A DNA stretch of 14,051 nucleotides from Flavobacteriales bacterium (GTDB lineage: Bacteria > Bacteroidota > Bacteroidia > Flavobacteriales_D > Crocinitomicaceae). The DNA lies in assembly GCA_947458985.1 (NCBI GenBank), contig CANHBA010000046.1:1-14051 (forward strand). Reading direction: 5' to 3'. The stretch's first letter is position 1. Every line of letters starts with the position of its first letter. Shown piece by piece: positions 1 to 6,327 of the stretch. The notes under the pieces were generated by a model. It searched no databases. It was not told the DNA's origin and worked only from the letters and a program-made list of their open reading frames with translations. The position numbers and the translations under genes are program-made.

Positions 1-2
1 CA

Positions 3-650
3 GGTGCGAGTACCTTACCAATAGCGAGTGTGTCTTTAACTACCAGTCAGTATGTTTATGTGGAGGTCTTGACAGCTCAAAATTGTGTTTTACAAGATTC
101 CATTTTTGTCAATGTTTCACCACTCAATCCGCTGTCAGTGGTAGCGAGTGCAAATCCGTATATTATTTTACCAAATACAAGTACGCAGCTTACCGGTGTT
201 CCTATCGGAGCCTTCACTTATTCCTGGACGCCTACAACCGGGCTTTCAAACGCCCTTATTTCCAATCCACAGGCTACTCTTGAGGAAACAACGTTGTTTA
301 CTTTAACAGTTTCGGATGGTTTGTGCAGTGGATCAGATACCGTTCTGATCAAAGTATACGACAGCATTTGTGCTTCGCCCTTTGTTTTTATTCCGAATGC
401 GTTTTCGCCCAATAAAGATGGCAACAACGACAAACTTTATGTGAGGGGCCCCTTCATCGAAAGTTTTGTATTCAGAGTTTATGACCGCTGGGGCGAGCTC
501 GTATGGGAAACCACTAATCTTTCAGAAGGTTGGGATGGTACCTTCCGCGGCAAACTCCTCGACCCCGATGTCTACGACTACTACTTGCAAGCTACTTGTG
601 TTGGTGGCTTAGAAAACATCATCAAAGGAAACGTAACGCTCATTAGATAA
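3..650 (+). CDS. T9SS type B sorting domain (CHU_C) protein, 3' end only
   Basis: This is the C-terminal 215 residues of a larger secreted or surface protein; the frame stays open to the left edge, so the true start lies outside the window. A GTG at position 30 is in frame but is an internal codon. The fragment begins with the end of one Ig/PKD-like domain. A complete PKD-like domain follows (about residues 38-118), with the typical YSWTPTTGLSN core and a later Cys (DGLCSGSD). The last ~90 residues are a CHU_C / gliding-motility-associated C-terminal domain: FIPNAFSPNKDGNND, then VYDRWGELVW and EGWDGTFRG. From family knowledge, this domain is the type B signal for export through the T9SS and often for surface attachment. 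The cargo function is not visible here. The M42 peptidase gene begins 4 nt after the stop. Confidence 0.93.
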   Translation, partial: GASTLPIASVSLTTSQYVYVEVLTAQNCVLQDSIFVNVSPLNPLSVVASANPYIILPNTSTQLTGVPIGAFTYSWTPTTGLSNALISNPQATLEETTLFTLTVSDGLCSGSDTVLIKVYDSICASPFVFIPNAFSPNKDGNNDKLYVRGPFIESFVFRVYDRWGELVWETTNLSEGWDGTFRGKLLDPDVYDYYLQATCVGGLENIIKGNVTLIR

Positions 651-654
651 AACC

Positions 655-1734
655 ATGAAAAAAATCATTACACCGAAATCAGAAAAGTTTCTAGAATCTT
701 ATCTCAATAATGCCAGCCCAACAGGTTTTGAAACCTCAGGTCAACAAATGTGGCTAGACTACATCAAGCCATTTACAGACGAATACATCACCGATGCCTA
801 CGGTTCTGTAGCTGCAATTATCAATCCTGGTCAGCCATTTAAAGTGGTGATTGAAGCCCACGCCGACGAGATTTCTTGGTTTGTTCATTACATCACCAAA
901 GACGGCTTCATTTACCTGCGCCGCAATGGTGGCTCTGACCACATGATCGCCCCATCAAAGCGCGTCAATATCCATACCGACAAAGGGCCAGTTAAGGCGG
1001 TTTTTGGTTGGCCAGCAATCCATATGCGTCAACAAAAGGAGGAGACTCCAAGCATGAAAAATATCTTTCTAGATTGCGGTTGTGCGTCAAAAGAAGAAGT
1101 AGAAGCACTAGGTATTCACGTGGGTTGTGTAGCCACTTTTGAAGATGAATTTATGGTGCTCAATAAAAACAAATACGTTGGCCGTGCTCTAGACAACCGC
1201 GTGGGAGGCTTCATGATTGCCGAGGTAGCGCGCTTGCTCAAAGAACAGAAGAAAAAATTGCCATTTAGCCTGTATATCGTCAATTCGGTACAAGAAGAAA
1301 TCGGTTTGCGCGGCGCCGAAATGATGGCCCACCGCATCAAGCCAGATGTAGCGATCATCACCGATGTATGCCACGACACCGCCACGCCAATGGTCGATAA
1401 AATTGAAAATGGCGACCAACAAAGTGGTAAAGGACCTGTACTCACGTACGGACCAGCCGTTCAAAATAACTTATTACGTTTTATAATTGACGCCGCAACC
1501 GCCGAAAAAATTCCTTTTCAACGCGCTGCAGTATCGCGCTCTACCGGTACAGACACCGACGCTTTTGCCTATTCAAATGAAGGGGTGAGTTCAGCGCTCA
1601 TCTCGCTGCCATTGCGCTATATGCACACTACCGTAGAAATGGTTCAAAAAGAAGATGTAGAAAATTGCATCCGACTCATTTACGCGGCATTATTAAGCCT
1701 AGAGTCAGGCCAAGATTTTAGAACGATCAAATAG
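655..1734 (+). CDS. M42 family metallo-aminopeptidase (glutamyl aminopeptidase / FrvX type)
   Basis: This is a 359-residue cytoplasmic di-zinc aminopeptidase of family M42, which trims N-terminal residues from peptides, usually as a tetrahedral dodecamer. All expected metal and catalytic positions are visible: H69 and D71 in EAHADE, the bridging D180 in RALDNR, the E214-E215 pair in VQEEIGLRG, D237 in ITDV, and H324 in RYMHTT. The insert between H69 and D180 matches the PDZ-like dimerisation domain of the family. Length is normal and no signal peptide is seen, so a cytosolic role in peptide recycling is expected. The ATG at 655 follows the upstream TAA by 4 nt, so the two may be co-transcribed, although a link to the secreted protein is unproven. 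Substrate preference cannot be read from the sequence. Confidence 0.93.
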   Translation: MKKIITPKSEKFLESYLNNASPTGFETSGQQMWLDYIKPFTDEYITDAYGSVAAIINPGQPFKVVIEAHADEISWFVHYITKDGFIYLRRNGGSDHMIAPSKRVNIHTDKGPVKAVFGWPAIHMRQQKEETPSMKNIFLDCGCASKEEVEALGIHVGCVATFEDEFMVLNKNKYVGRALDNRVGGFMIAEVARLLKEQKKKLPFSLYIVNSVQEEIGLRGAEMMAHRIKPDVAIITDVCHDTATPMVDKIENGDQQSGKGPVLTYGPAVQNNLLRFIIDAATAEKIPFQRAAVSRSTGTDTDAFAYSNEGVSSALISLPLRYMHTTVEMVQKEDVENCIRLIYAALLSLESGQDFRTIK

Positions 1735-1768
1735 GTTCAAAAGATTGTTGCGCTTCAGTTAGGCTGAA

Positions 1769-1975
1769 TTAGACCAATTTGATCTGAAGGTCGTCTATTT
1801 CAATGATGTCGCCAATAATGAGTTTGGCACGTTTGCGCAGCTCAACCTCGCCATTTCTGAGTACGTAACCTTCTTCCACAATTGCCTTGGCATGGCCGCC
1901 GGTTTCGGCAATACCGAGCGCCTTTAGCAAGCCAATGAGTTCGATATACGGGCCGTTGATCTGAAATTCTTGCAT
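1769..1975 (-). CDS. Small S4-domain RNA-binding protein, YbcJ-like
   Basis: This 68-residue protein is almost entirely one S4 RNA-binding domain. The pattern is that of Escherichia coli YbcJ: an N-terminal strand, then IELIGLLKALGIAETGGHAK, EGYVLRNGEVELRKRAKL and a final GDIIEID strand. The RKRAKL segment and the Gly-rich turn fit the RNA-contacting face of S4 folds. The gene starts one base after the folD stop (TAA-G-ATG), so it is very probably co-transcribed and translationally coupled with folD. From memory, folD and ybcJ are also neighbours in E. coli, which suggests an old functional link. The exact RNA target is unknown; a ribosome or rRNA role is a guess. The gene ends facing the M42 peptidase gene with a 34-base gap that holds no convincing terminator. 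Confidence 0.88.
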   Translation of the reverse strand: MQEFQINGPYIELIGLLKALGIAETGGHAKAIVEEGYVLRNGEVELRKRAKLIIGDIIEIDDLQIKLV

Positions 1976-1976
1976 C

Positions 1977-2855
1977 TTATTTGCCTTTGAGTTCCATTGC
2001 CTTGAGTGTATTCATCATCAAAGAAGCAATTGTCATTGGGCCAACACCACCCGGCACAGGTGTAATGAAACTTGCTTTTGGCGCAACTTCGTCAAATTTG
2101 ACATCGCCAACGAGTCTCCATCCGCGCTCGCGGCTGGGGTCGTCTACGCGTGTGGTACCTACATCGATTATCACAACACCATCCTTGACCATGTCGGCTG
2201 TTACAAAATTAGGCTTTCCAATAGCGGCAATGATGATGTCTGCATCTTTGCAAAGGGCTCTTAGGTTGCGTGTTTTGGAGTGTGCAAGGGTTACCGTGCA
2301 ATTGCCAGGGTTGCTGTTTCTTCCCAACATGATAGAAAGGGGCGTTCCTACGATATTGCTGCGGCCAATAATGACGCAGTTTTTACCTTCGGTTGGGATA
2401 TCGTTGCGGCGCATGAGTTCTAAAATACCAGCTGGCGTGGCAGGTAAAAAACCCGGAAGATTCAAAATCATGTTGCCGATATTGCGCGGATGAAAGCCGT
2501 CTACGTCTTTTTTAGGGTCGATGGCTTGCGTAATTTTGAGTTCGTCTATGTGTTTTGGCAGTGGCAATTGAACAATAAAGCCATCGATGCTGCGGTCTTG
2601 GTTGAGGCTTTCCACTTTTTCAAGTAAGATGTCTTCGGGCACAGTTTCGTCGTAGCGTATAAGGGTACTTTCAAAACCAATGGCCTCACAAGCCTTTACT
2701 TTAGAGGTGACATAAGAAACAGACCCGCCGTCGTTGCCTACCAAAATTGCTGCTAAATGAGGTATTTTTTGACCAGCTTGCTTGCGCAGTTGTACTGCTG
2801 CTTTTAATTCTTCTTGAATTTGAGCTGCAGTGGCTCTTCCGTCGAGTAATTTCAT
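1977..2855 (-). CDS. folD: Bifunctional methylenetetrahydrofolate dehydrogenase / methenyltetrahydrofolate cyclohydrolase
   Basis: FolD interconverts 5,10-methylene-THF, 5,10-methenyl-THF and 10-formyl-THF using NADP, supplying one-carbon units for purines and formyl-Met. The 292-residue length is typical. Visible motifs include the substrate/catalytic stretch SYVTSKVKACEAIG (Y48, K52), FIVQLPLPKH (Q97), KDVDGFHP (D118), the Rossmann nucleotide site IIGRSNIVGTP (about 162-172) and the C-terminal signature PVPGGVGPMT (266-275). An ATG 24 nt further upstream (2879) would add MYLCKKLG, but it lies inside the -7 promoter region, so the start at 2855 (MKLLDG) is preferred. The gene heads a two-gene unit with the S4 protein. 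It is transcribed divergently from the outer-membrane protein/bshA operon. All key residues are intact. Confidence 0.97.
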   Translation of the reverse strand: MKLLDGRATAAQIQEELKAAVQLRKQAGQKIPHLAAILVGNDGGSVSYVTSKVKACEAIGFESTLIRYDETVPEDILLEKVESLNQDRSIDGFIVQLPLPKHIDELKITQAIDPKKDVDGFHPRNIGNMILNLPGFLPATPAGILELMRRNDIPTEGKNCVIIGRSNIVGTPLSIMLGRNSNPGNCTVTLAHSKTRNLRALCKDADIIIAAIGKPNFVTADMVKDGVVIIDVGTTRVDDPSRERGWRLVGDVKFDEVAPKASFITPVPGGVGPMTIASLMMNTLKAMELKGK

Positions 2856-2868
2856 GCCTAATTTTTTG

Positions 2869-2899
2869 CAAAGATACAAAGAAGCGCGGTGGCTGCAAA
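2869..2899 (-). promoter_or_regulatory. Predicted folD promoter (Bacteroidota type)
   Basis: Read on the minus strand, TTTG (2899-2896) is followed after 19 bases by TATCTTTG (2876-2869). This fits the known Bacteroidota sigma-factor consensus, a -33 TTTG and a -7 TAnnTTTG about 19-20 bases apart. The expected transcription start, roughly 5-8 bases downstream near 2862, leaves only about 6 untranslated bases before the folD ATG at 2855. The match is seen directly; activity is inferred. Confidence 0.68.
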
Positions 2900-2904
2900 T
2901 GCCG

Positions 2905-2912
2905 TATCTTTG
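2905..2912 (+). promoter_or_regulatory. Predicted -7 promoter element of the beta-barrel/bshA operon
   Basis: TATCTTTG is a perfect match to the Bacteroidota -7 consensus TAnnTTTG. No clear -33 TTG lies at the usual distance upstream. Transcription would start near 2918-2920, at or just before the ATGs at 2918 and 2927, so the mRNA would be leaderless or nearly so. This is the only visible promoter for the four-gene operon up to meaB. Confidence 0.55.
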
Positions 2913-2926
2913 TACAAATGATACAA

Positions 2927-3502
2927 ATGAAAAAGATCATCCTTTTCTTCGCATTTATCATAGCAAGTCATGCCAACGCACAGCTCAGCTATATGGGTTC
3001 TGAACTCGGTCTCGAACCCTACATCGGTTTCTCTAATATGGGCGGTGCCGTAGGTGGTGAACTCAAGTTTGCAGCTAGGCTTTCCGATAATTTATTGGTG
3101 GGTCCGTCTTGTCGGGTACAGCACACATGGTCTAACAACTTAGGTATACAAAGTCAAATGACAACCTGGGGCGGCGGAGTTTTTGCACACTACCGTTACC
3201 AAGAGTTGGTTTTTGGCGGTGTCGAATTCCAGTACCTCAAAAGTCCGTTTAGTTTTGTCAATCCAAATACAGTGGTTCGGCCTTGGTCGCCAACGCTCAT
3301 GGTAGGCGGTGGTTTTTACCTCAAGCTTGGCGAAAAAGTGCGCTTGAATGCCGCTTTGTTTTACGATGTCATCAACGCGCCTAACAGCCCATTCAGGAGC
3401 AGCTATTCCTTTAAAGTTAAAAACGAATTTGGTCAGGTGGTGCGCATCTTGCCCATCATTTACCGACTCACATTTTTTATCCCTCTAGATTCCCAAGAAT
3501 GA
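2927..3502 (+). CDS. Small secreted outer-membrane beta-barrel-like protein
   Basis: This is a 191-residue protein of unrecognised family. An N-terminal signal peptide (MKKIILFFAFIIASHANA, cleavage after A18) is followed by alternating polar and hydrophobic stretches rich in Gly and aromatic residues (GLEPYIGFSNMGG, GGVFAHYRY, LMVGGGFYLKLG). These suggest about eight antiparallel strands and an outer-membrane barrel. The reading frame is open much further upstream, but that part overlaps folD antisense and precedes the promoter. ATG 2918 (adding MIQ) is a possible alternative start. The stop overlaps the bshA start (ATGA, 3499-3502), so it is the first cistron of the bshA-elbB-meaB operon. 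No function can be assigned; a link to thiol metabolism is only positional. Confidence 0.8.
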   Translation: MKKIILFFAFIIASHANAQLSYMGSELGLEPYIGFSNMGGAVGGELKFAARLSDNLLVGPSCRVQHTWSNNLGIQSQMTTWGGGVFAHYRYQELVFGGVEFQYLKSPFSFVNPNTVVRPWSPTLMVGGGFYLKLGEKVRLNAALFYDVINAPNSPFRSSYSFKVKNEFGQVVRILPIIYRLTFFIPLDSQE

Positions 3503-4626
3503 AAATAGGCATTGTCCTTTACCCCACTTTTGGTGGCAGCGGCGTGGTGGCCACAGAATTAGGCAAAGCTTTGGCTGCAAAAGGCCATGAGGTACATTTT
3601 ATTACCTATTCACAGCCGGTGCGCTTGGGTTCTTTTCGAGAAAACATCTTCTACCACGAAGTTTCCATTACCGACTATCCGCTTTTTGATTTTCAACCCT
3701 ACGAGACCCAACTTGCCAGTAAAATGGTCGATGTCGTTAAATACGAGAAGCTCGATATTTTACATGTCCATTACGCCATTCCGCATGCTTCGGCCGCATT
3801 TATGGCCCAGCAAATTCTCAAAGCTGAGGGCATTTACATTCCTTTTGTCACTACCCTCCACGGTACCGACATCACGCTTGTCGGAAAAGACCCTTCTTTT
3901 GAGCCAGTAATTACCTTTTGCATCAATCATTCCGATGCAGTTACGGCAGTTTCTGAAAGCCTCAAACAAGACACCCTAGCACATTTTAAGGTGACAAACG
4001 ATATCCAAGTGATTCCCAACTTTGTGCCGCCGAGCCCTCCACATGGAGCCGAAAGGGCCTATATCCGTAGTAAATATGCCAAGGATGATCAAGCAATTCT
4101 TTGTCATATCTCCAACTTCAGACCAGTTAAGCGCACCGAGGATGTCATTCGCATTTTTGCGCAAGTGCGCGCTCAAAAAGATTGCAAGCTCATTTTAGTA
4201 GGCGATGGCCCAGACCGTTATGCTTGCGAGCGCTTGTGCCGAGAACTCCATTTGTGCAATGATGTCATCTTCCTTGGAAAGGTCCGCGACACCGTTCATG
4301 TTTTGGAAATTGTCGATGTATTCTTGCTGCCTTCTGAAACTGAAAGTTTTGGCCTTGCTGCGCTCGAAGCCATGGCTGTGGGCGTACCTGTTGTGTCCTC
4401 AAATACAGGCGGAATTCCTGAGGTCAATGAACATGGTATTTCGGGTTACCTTACCGATGTAGGACAAACCGATCAAATGGCAGCATATGTACTCGATATT
4501 TTAGATCCAAACAATTTAGCTCAAATGAAGGCAGGTGCTTTGCGCACTTCGCAAAAATTCAGTTTATTGGAAATCTTACCGCAATACGAAGAATTATACC
4601 GTAAATTAGTTCAAAAAAAGGCATGA
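3499..4626 (+). CDS. bshA: N-acetyl-alpha-D-glucosaminyl L-malate synthase BshA (bacillithiol biosynthesis)
   Basis: BshA is a GT4-family retaining glycosyltransferase that joins GlcNAc from UDP-GlcNAc to L-malate, the first step in making the thiol bacillithiol. The 375-residue length fits. Diagnostic features are the N-terminal YPTFGGSGVVATELG (residues 8-22, nucleotide/malate site), SQPVRLGSF, the HVHYAIPHA stretch (89-97), TTLHGTDITLVG (118-129), SNFRPVKR (205-212) in the second Rossmann domain, and the E-x7-E motif E282/E290 in ETESFGLAALEA. These distinguish it from generic GT4 enzymes. It overlaps its upstream neighbour and elbB by 4 nt each (ATGA), so translation is probably coupled. 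The later-pathway genes bshB and bshC are not in the window. Confidence 0.95.
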   Translation: MKIGIVLYPTFGGSGVVATELGKALAAKGHEVHFITYSQPVRLGSFRENIFYHEVSITDYPLFDFQPYETQLASKMVDVVKYEKLDILHVHYAIPHASAAFMAQQILKAEGIYIPFVTTLHGTDITLVGKDPSFEPVITFCINHSDAVTAVSESLKQDTLAHFKVTNDIQVIPNFVPPSPPHGAERAYIRSKYAKDDQAILCHISNFRPVKRTEDVIRIFAQVRAQKDCKLILVGDGPDRYACERLCRELHLCNDVIFLGKVRDTVHVLEIVDVFLLPSETESFGLAALEAMAVGVPVVSSNTGGIPEVNEHGISGYLTDVGQTDQMAAYVLDILDPNNLAQMKAGALRTSQKFSLLEILPQYEELYRKLVQKKA

Positions 4627-5309
4627 AAATCGGGGTTTTATTATCCGGAGCTGGCGTCTACGACGGAGCAGAAATTCAAGAAGCAGTCTTGACCCTGCTT
4701 GAAATAGAAAAACTAGGTTACCAGGCGGTTTGTATCGGCATAGATGCACCTCAGCATCATGTTATCAATCACCTCAACGGCGAAGAACAACCAGCACCAC
4801 GCAATATGCTCGAAGAAGCTGCGCGCATCGCTAGAGGTCAAATTCAAGAAATTCGAACCGTGGTTCCGGCCGATATCGACGCGCTCGTCATTCCAGGTGG
4901 TTTTGGCAGTGCCAAGAATTTTTCTACTTGGGCTTTTGATGGTCCGAACGGGCACATTCGCCCAGATGTCAAACTTTTGTTGGTCAATATGTACAACGTA
5001 GGTAAGCCCATCGTTGCCTTGTGTGTAAGTCCTGTCCTTTTGGCACTTGCTTTTGAAGACATGCCCATTGGTCAGCAACTAACGATAGGTAGTACTACAG
5101 CACCTTCTCCATATAGCATATCCGATTTTCAAGCGGGCTTACAAGCTAAAGGTGTACAAACACCAGATTGCAGCATCCAAGAAATTTGCGTCGATACCTC
5201 AAACCGCATTATCACTGCGCCGTGCTACATGCTTGAAGCGAGTTTGCCACAATTGCAGCACAACATTCAACAAGCGCTGTTAGCCCTCCAACAACTCCTT
5301 GAAGCCTGA
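4623..5309 (+). CDS. elbB: Isoprenoid biosynthesis glyoxalase ElbB (DJ-1/PfpI family)
   Basis: This 228-residue protein belongs to the DJ-1/PfpI superfamily and looks like ElbB, which in E. coli has glyoxalase III-like activity (glyoxal to glycolate) and was first linked to isoprenoid production. Landmarks are the start KIGVLLSGAGVYDGAEIQEA (with E17 and E20), the IPGGFGSAKNF turn (90-100), the nucleophile elbow VALCVSP with C134, and the C-terminal ITAPCYML, equivalent to the TTPAYM motif of the family. The candidate catalytic Cys is present. The gene overlaps bshA by 4 nt and meaB by 11 nt. Placement after bshA suggests a shared role in handling reactive aldehydes or electrophiles, which is inference. 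The natural substrate of ElbB proteins is uncertain. Confidence 0.92.
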   Translation: MKIGVLLSGAGVYDGAEIQEAVLTLLEIEKLGYQAVCIGIDAPQHHVINHLNGEEQPAPRNMLEEAARIARGQIQEIRTVVPADIDALVIPGGFGSAKNFSTWAFDGPNGHIRPDVKLLLVNMYNVGKPIVALCVSPVLLALAFEDMPIGQQLTIGSTTAPSPYSISDFQAGLQAKGVQTPDCSIQEICVDTSNRIITAPCYMLEASLPQLQHNIQQALLALQQLLEA

Positions 5310-6327
5310 TCAAACACATATAAACAGCTGGCTTGCAGCCCGCAAGTCTCAGCGTGCCGAGCGCAATGAAGCCTCCTTGCTAGAAGGGCTTCAAAAAGGT
5401 TCGCGCGCAGCTCTTGGCCAGGCAATTACGCTTATTGAGAGCAGCAAGCCTGCTGATCAGCGCACCGCTCAACAACTTTTGCGCGCCTTGCCGCAGCCTG
5501 ATCAAATAGCCAAACGCATCGGTATTACAGGTGTTCCTGGTGTTGGTAAAAGTACTTTTATTGAAAATTTAGGTTTGCAATTAGTTGCGCAAGGTCATAA
5601 AGTTGCTGTTTTAGCCATTGATCCATCTTCGTCGCGCACGGGTGGCAGTATCCTCGGCGACAAAACCCGAATGGAACGCCTTTCTCAAGAACTCAACGTA
5701 TTTATTAGGCCCAGCGCGGCCGGCCGCACCCTCGGTGGTGTAGCCAAGCATACCCGCGAAGCCATAGCACTTTGCGAAGCGGCTGGTTACGACATCATTT
5801 TAGTTGAAACAGTAGGGGTGGGCCAGTCCGAAACGTTAGTGCATGGCATGGTCGATTTCTTCTTGCTCTTGATGTTAGCTGGTGCCGGCGACGAACTTCA
5901 AGGCATCAAGCGTGGCATCATGGAACTCGCCGATACAATTGTCATTAACAAAGCAGATGGTCAAAACGAAGCAGCAGCAAAGGCTGCGCGTTCAGAATAT
6001 GCTGGGGCACTTCATGTGTTTAGCCAACGACCAGACAACTGGCAGCCGCGCGTGTTGTGTACGTCCGGAATCAACGGAACAGGCCTCGCCGAACTGTGGT
6101 CTCAAATTGAGTCCTTTTTTGTTCATATGCAGCTCAACGGAGCCCTGCATGTCAAGCGCAAAGACCAAGAGTTATTGTTATTTGAACAATTACTAAGCGA
6201 TAGCTTGCAACAGCAATTTTTAGCAGATCCGGATAAAAGAGCAAGATATCAGCAGCTCAAACAAGACTTGAGTCAGGGTAAGTTGCTGGCCTATGAAGCC
6301 ATCACAACTTTTCTAACCACTGCTTAA
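5299..6327 (+). CDS. meaB: Methylmalonyl-CoA mutase-associated GTPase MeaB (ArgK family)
   Basis: MeaB is a G3E-type P-loop GTPase that gates loading and protects the B12-dependent methylmalonyl-CoA mutase. GTP-binding motifs are complete: Walker A GVPGVGKST (78-86), DPSSSRTGGSILGDKTRM (108-125), VETVGVGQSE (169-178), base-specificity NKAD (217-220) and CTSGINGTG (254-262). At 342 residues its length is normal. The start is unusual: the frame is closed by TAG at 5281-5283, and the first in-frame ATG is codon 125, beyond Walker A. Translation must therefore begin at a non-ATG codon, best TTG 5299; TTG 5377 is a less likely choice. The start overlaps elbB by 11 nt, implying coupling. The mutase genes are not in the window. 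The stop shares TTAA with the convergent CotH-like gene. Confidence 0.93.
   Translation: MKPDQTHINSWLAARKSQRAERNEASLLEGLQKGSRAALGQAITLIESSKPADQRTAQQLLRALPQPDQIAKRIGITGVPGVGKSTFIENLGLQLVAQGHKVAVLAIDPSSSRTGGSILGDKTRMERLSQELNVFIRPSAAGRTLGGVAKHTREAIALCEAAGYDIILVETVGVGQSETLVHGMVDFFLLLMLAGAGDELQGIKRGIMELADTIVINKADGQNEAAAKAARSEYAGALHVFSQRPDNWQPRVLCTSGINGTGLAELWSQIESFFVHMQLNGALHVKRKDQELLLFEQLLSDSLQQQFLADPDKRARYQQLKQDLSQGKLLAYEAITTFLTTA

Larger units (their letters stand above)
2869..2912. repeat. 9-bp inverted repeat formed by the two divergent -7 elements
   Basis: CAAAGATAC (2869-2877) and GTATCTTTG (2904-2912) are perfect inverted copies separated by 26 bases. Each arm contains the -7 element of one divergent transcript plus one extra matching base. 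The symmetry partly follows from both promoters matching the same consensus, but the two variable bases and the flanking base are also identical. The spacer is relatively GC-rich in its centre. Confidence 0.7.

Noticed and set aside
1754..1768. Hairpin TTCAG-N5-CTGAA between the convergent M42 and S4 genes
   Set aside because: Only a 5-bp AT-containing stem and no T run on either strand, so it is not supported as a terminator.
1981..2493. 170-codon open frame on the plus strand opposite folD
   Set aside because: It is antisense to a complete, motif-rich folD and its translation resembles no protein family; it is a shadow frame.
2747..2926. Upstream extension of the beta-barrel protein frame into folD
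   Set aside because: It would precede the predicted promoter and put about 60 unrelated residues before a clear signal peptide.
6256..6272. Hairpin CTCAA-N7-TTGAG at the end of meaB as a terminator for the CotH-like gene
   Set aside because: Short stem, inside coding sequence, and not followed by a T tract on the minus strand.
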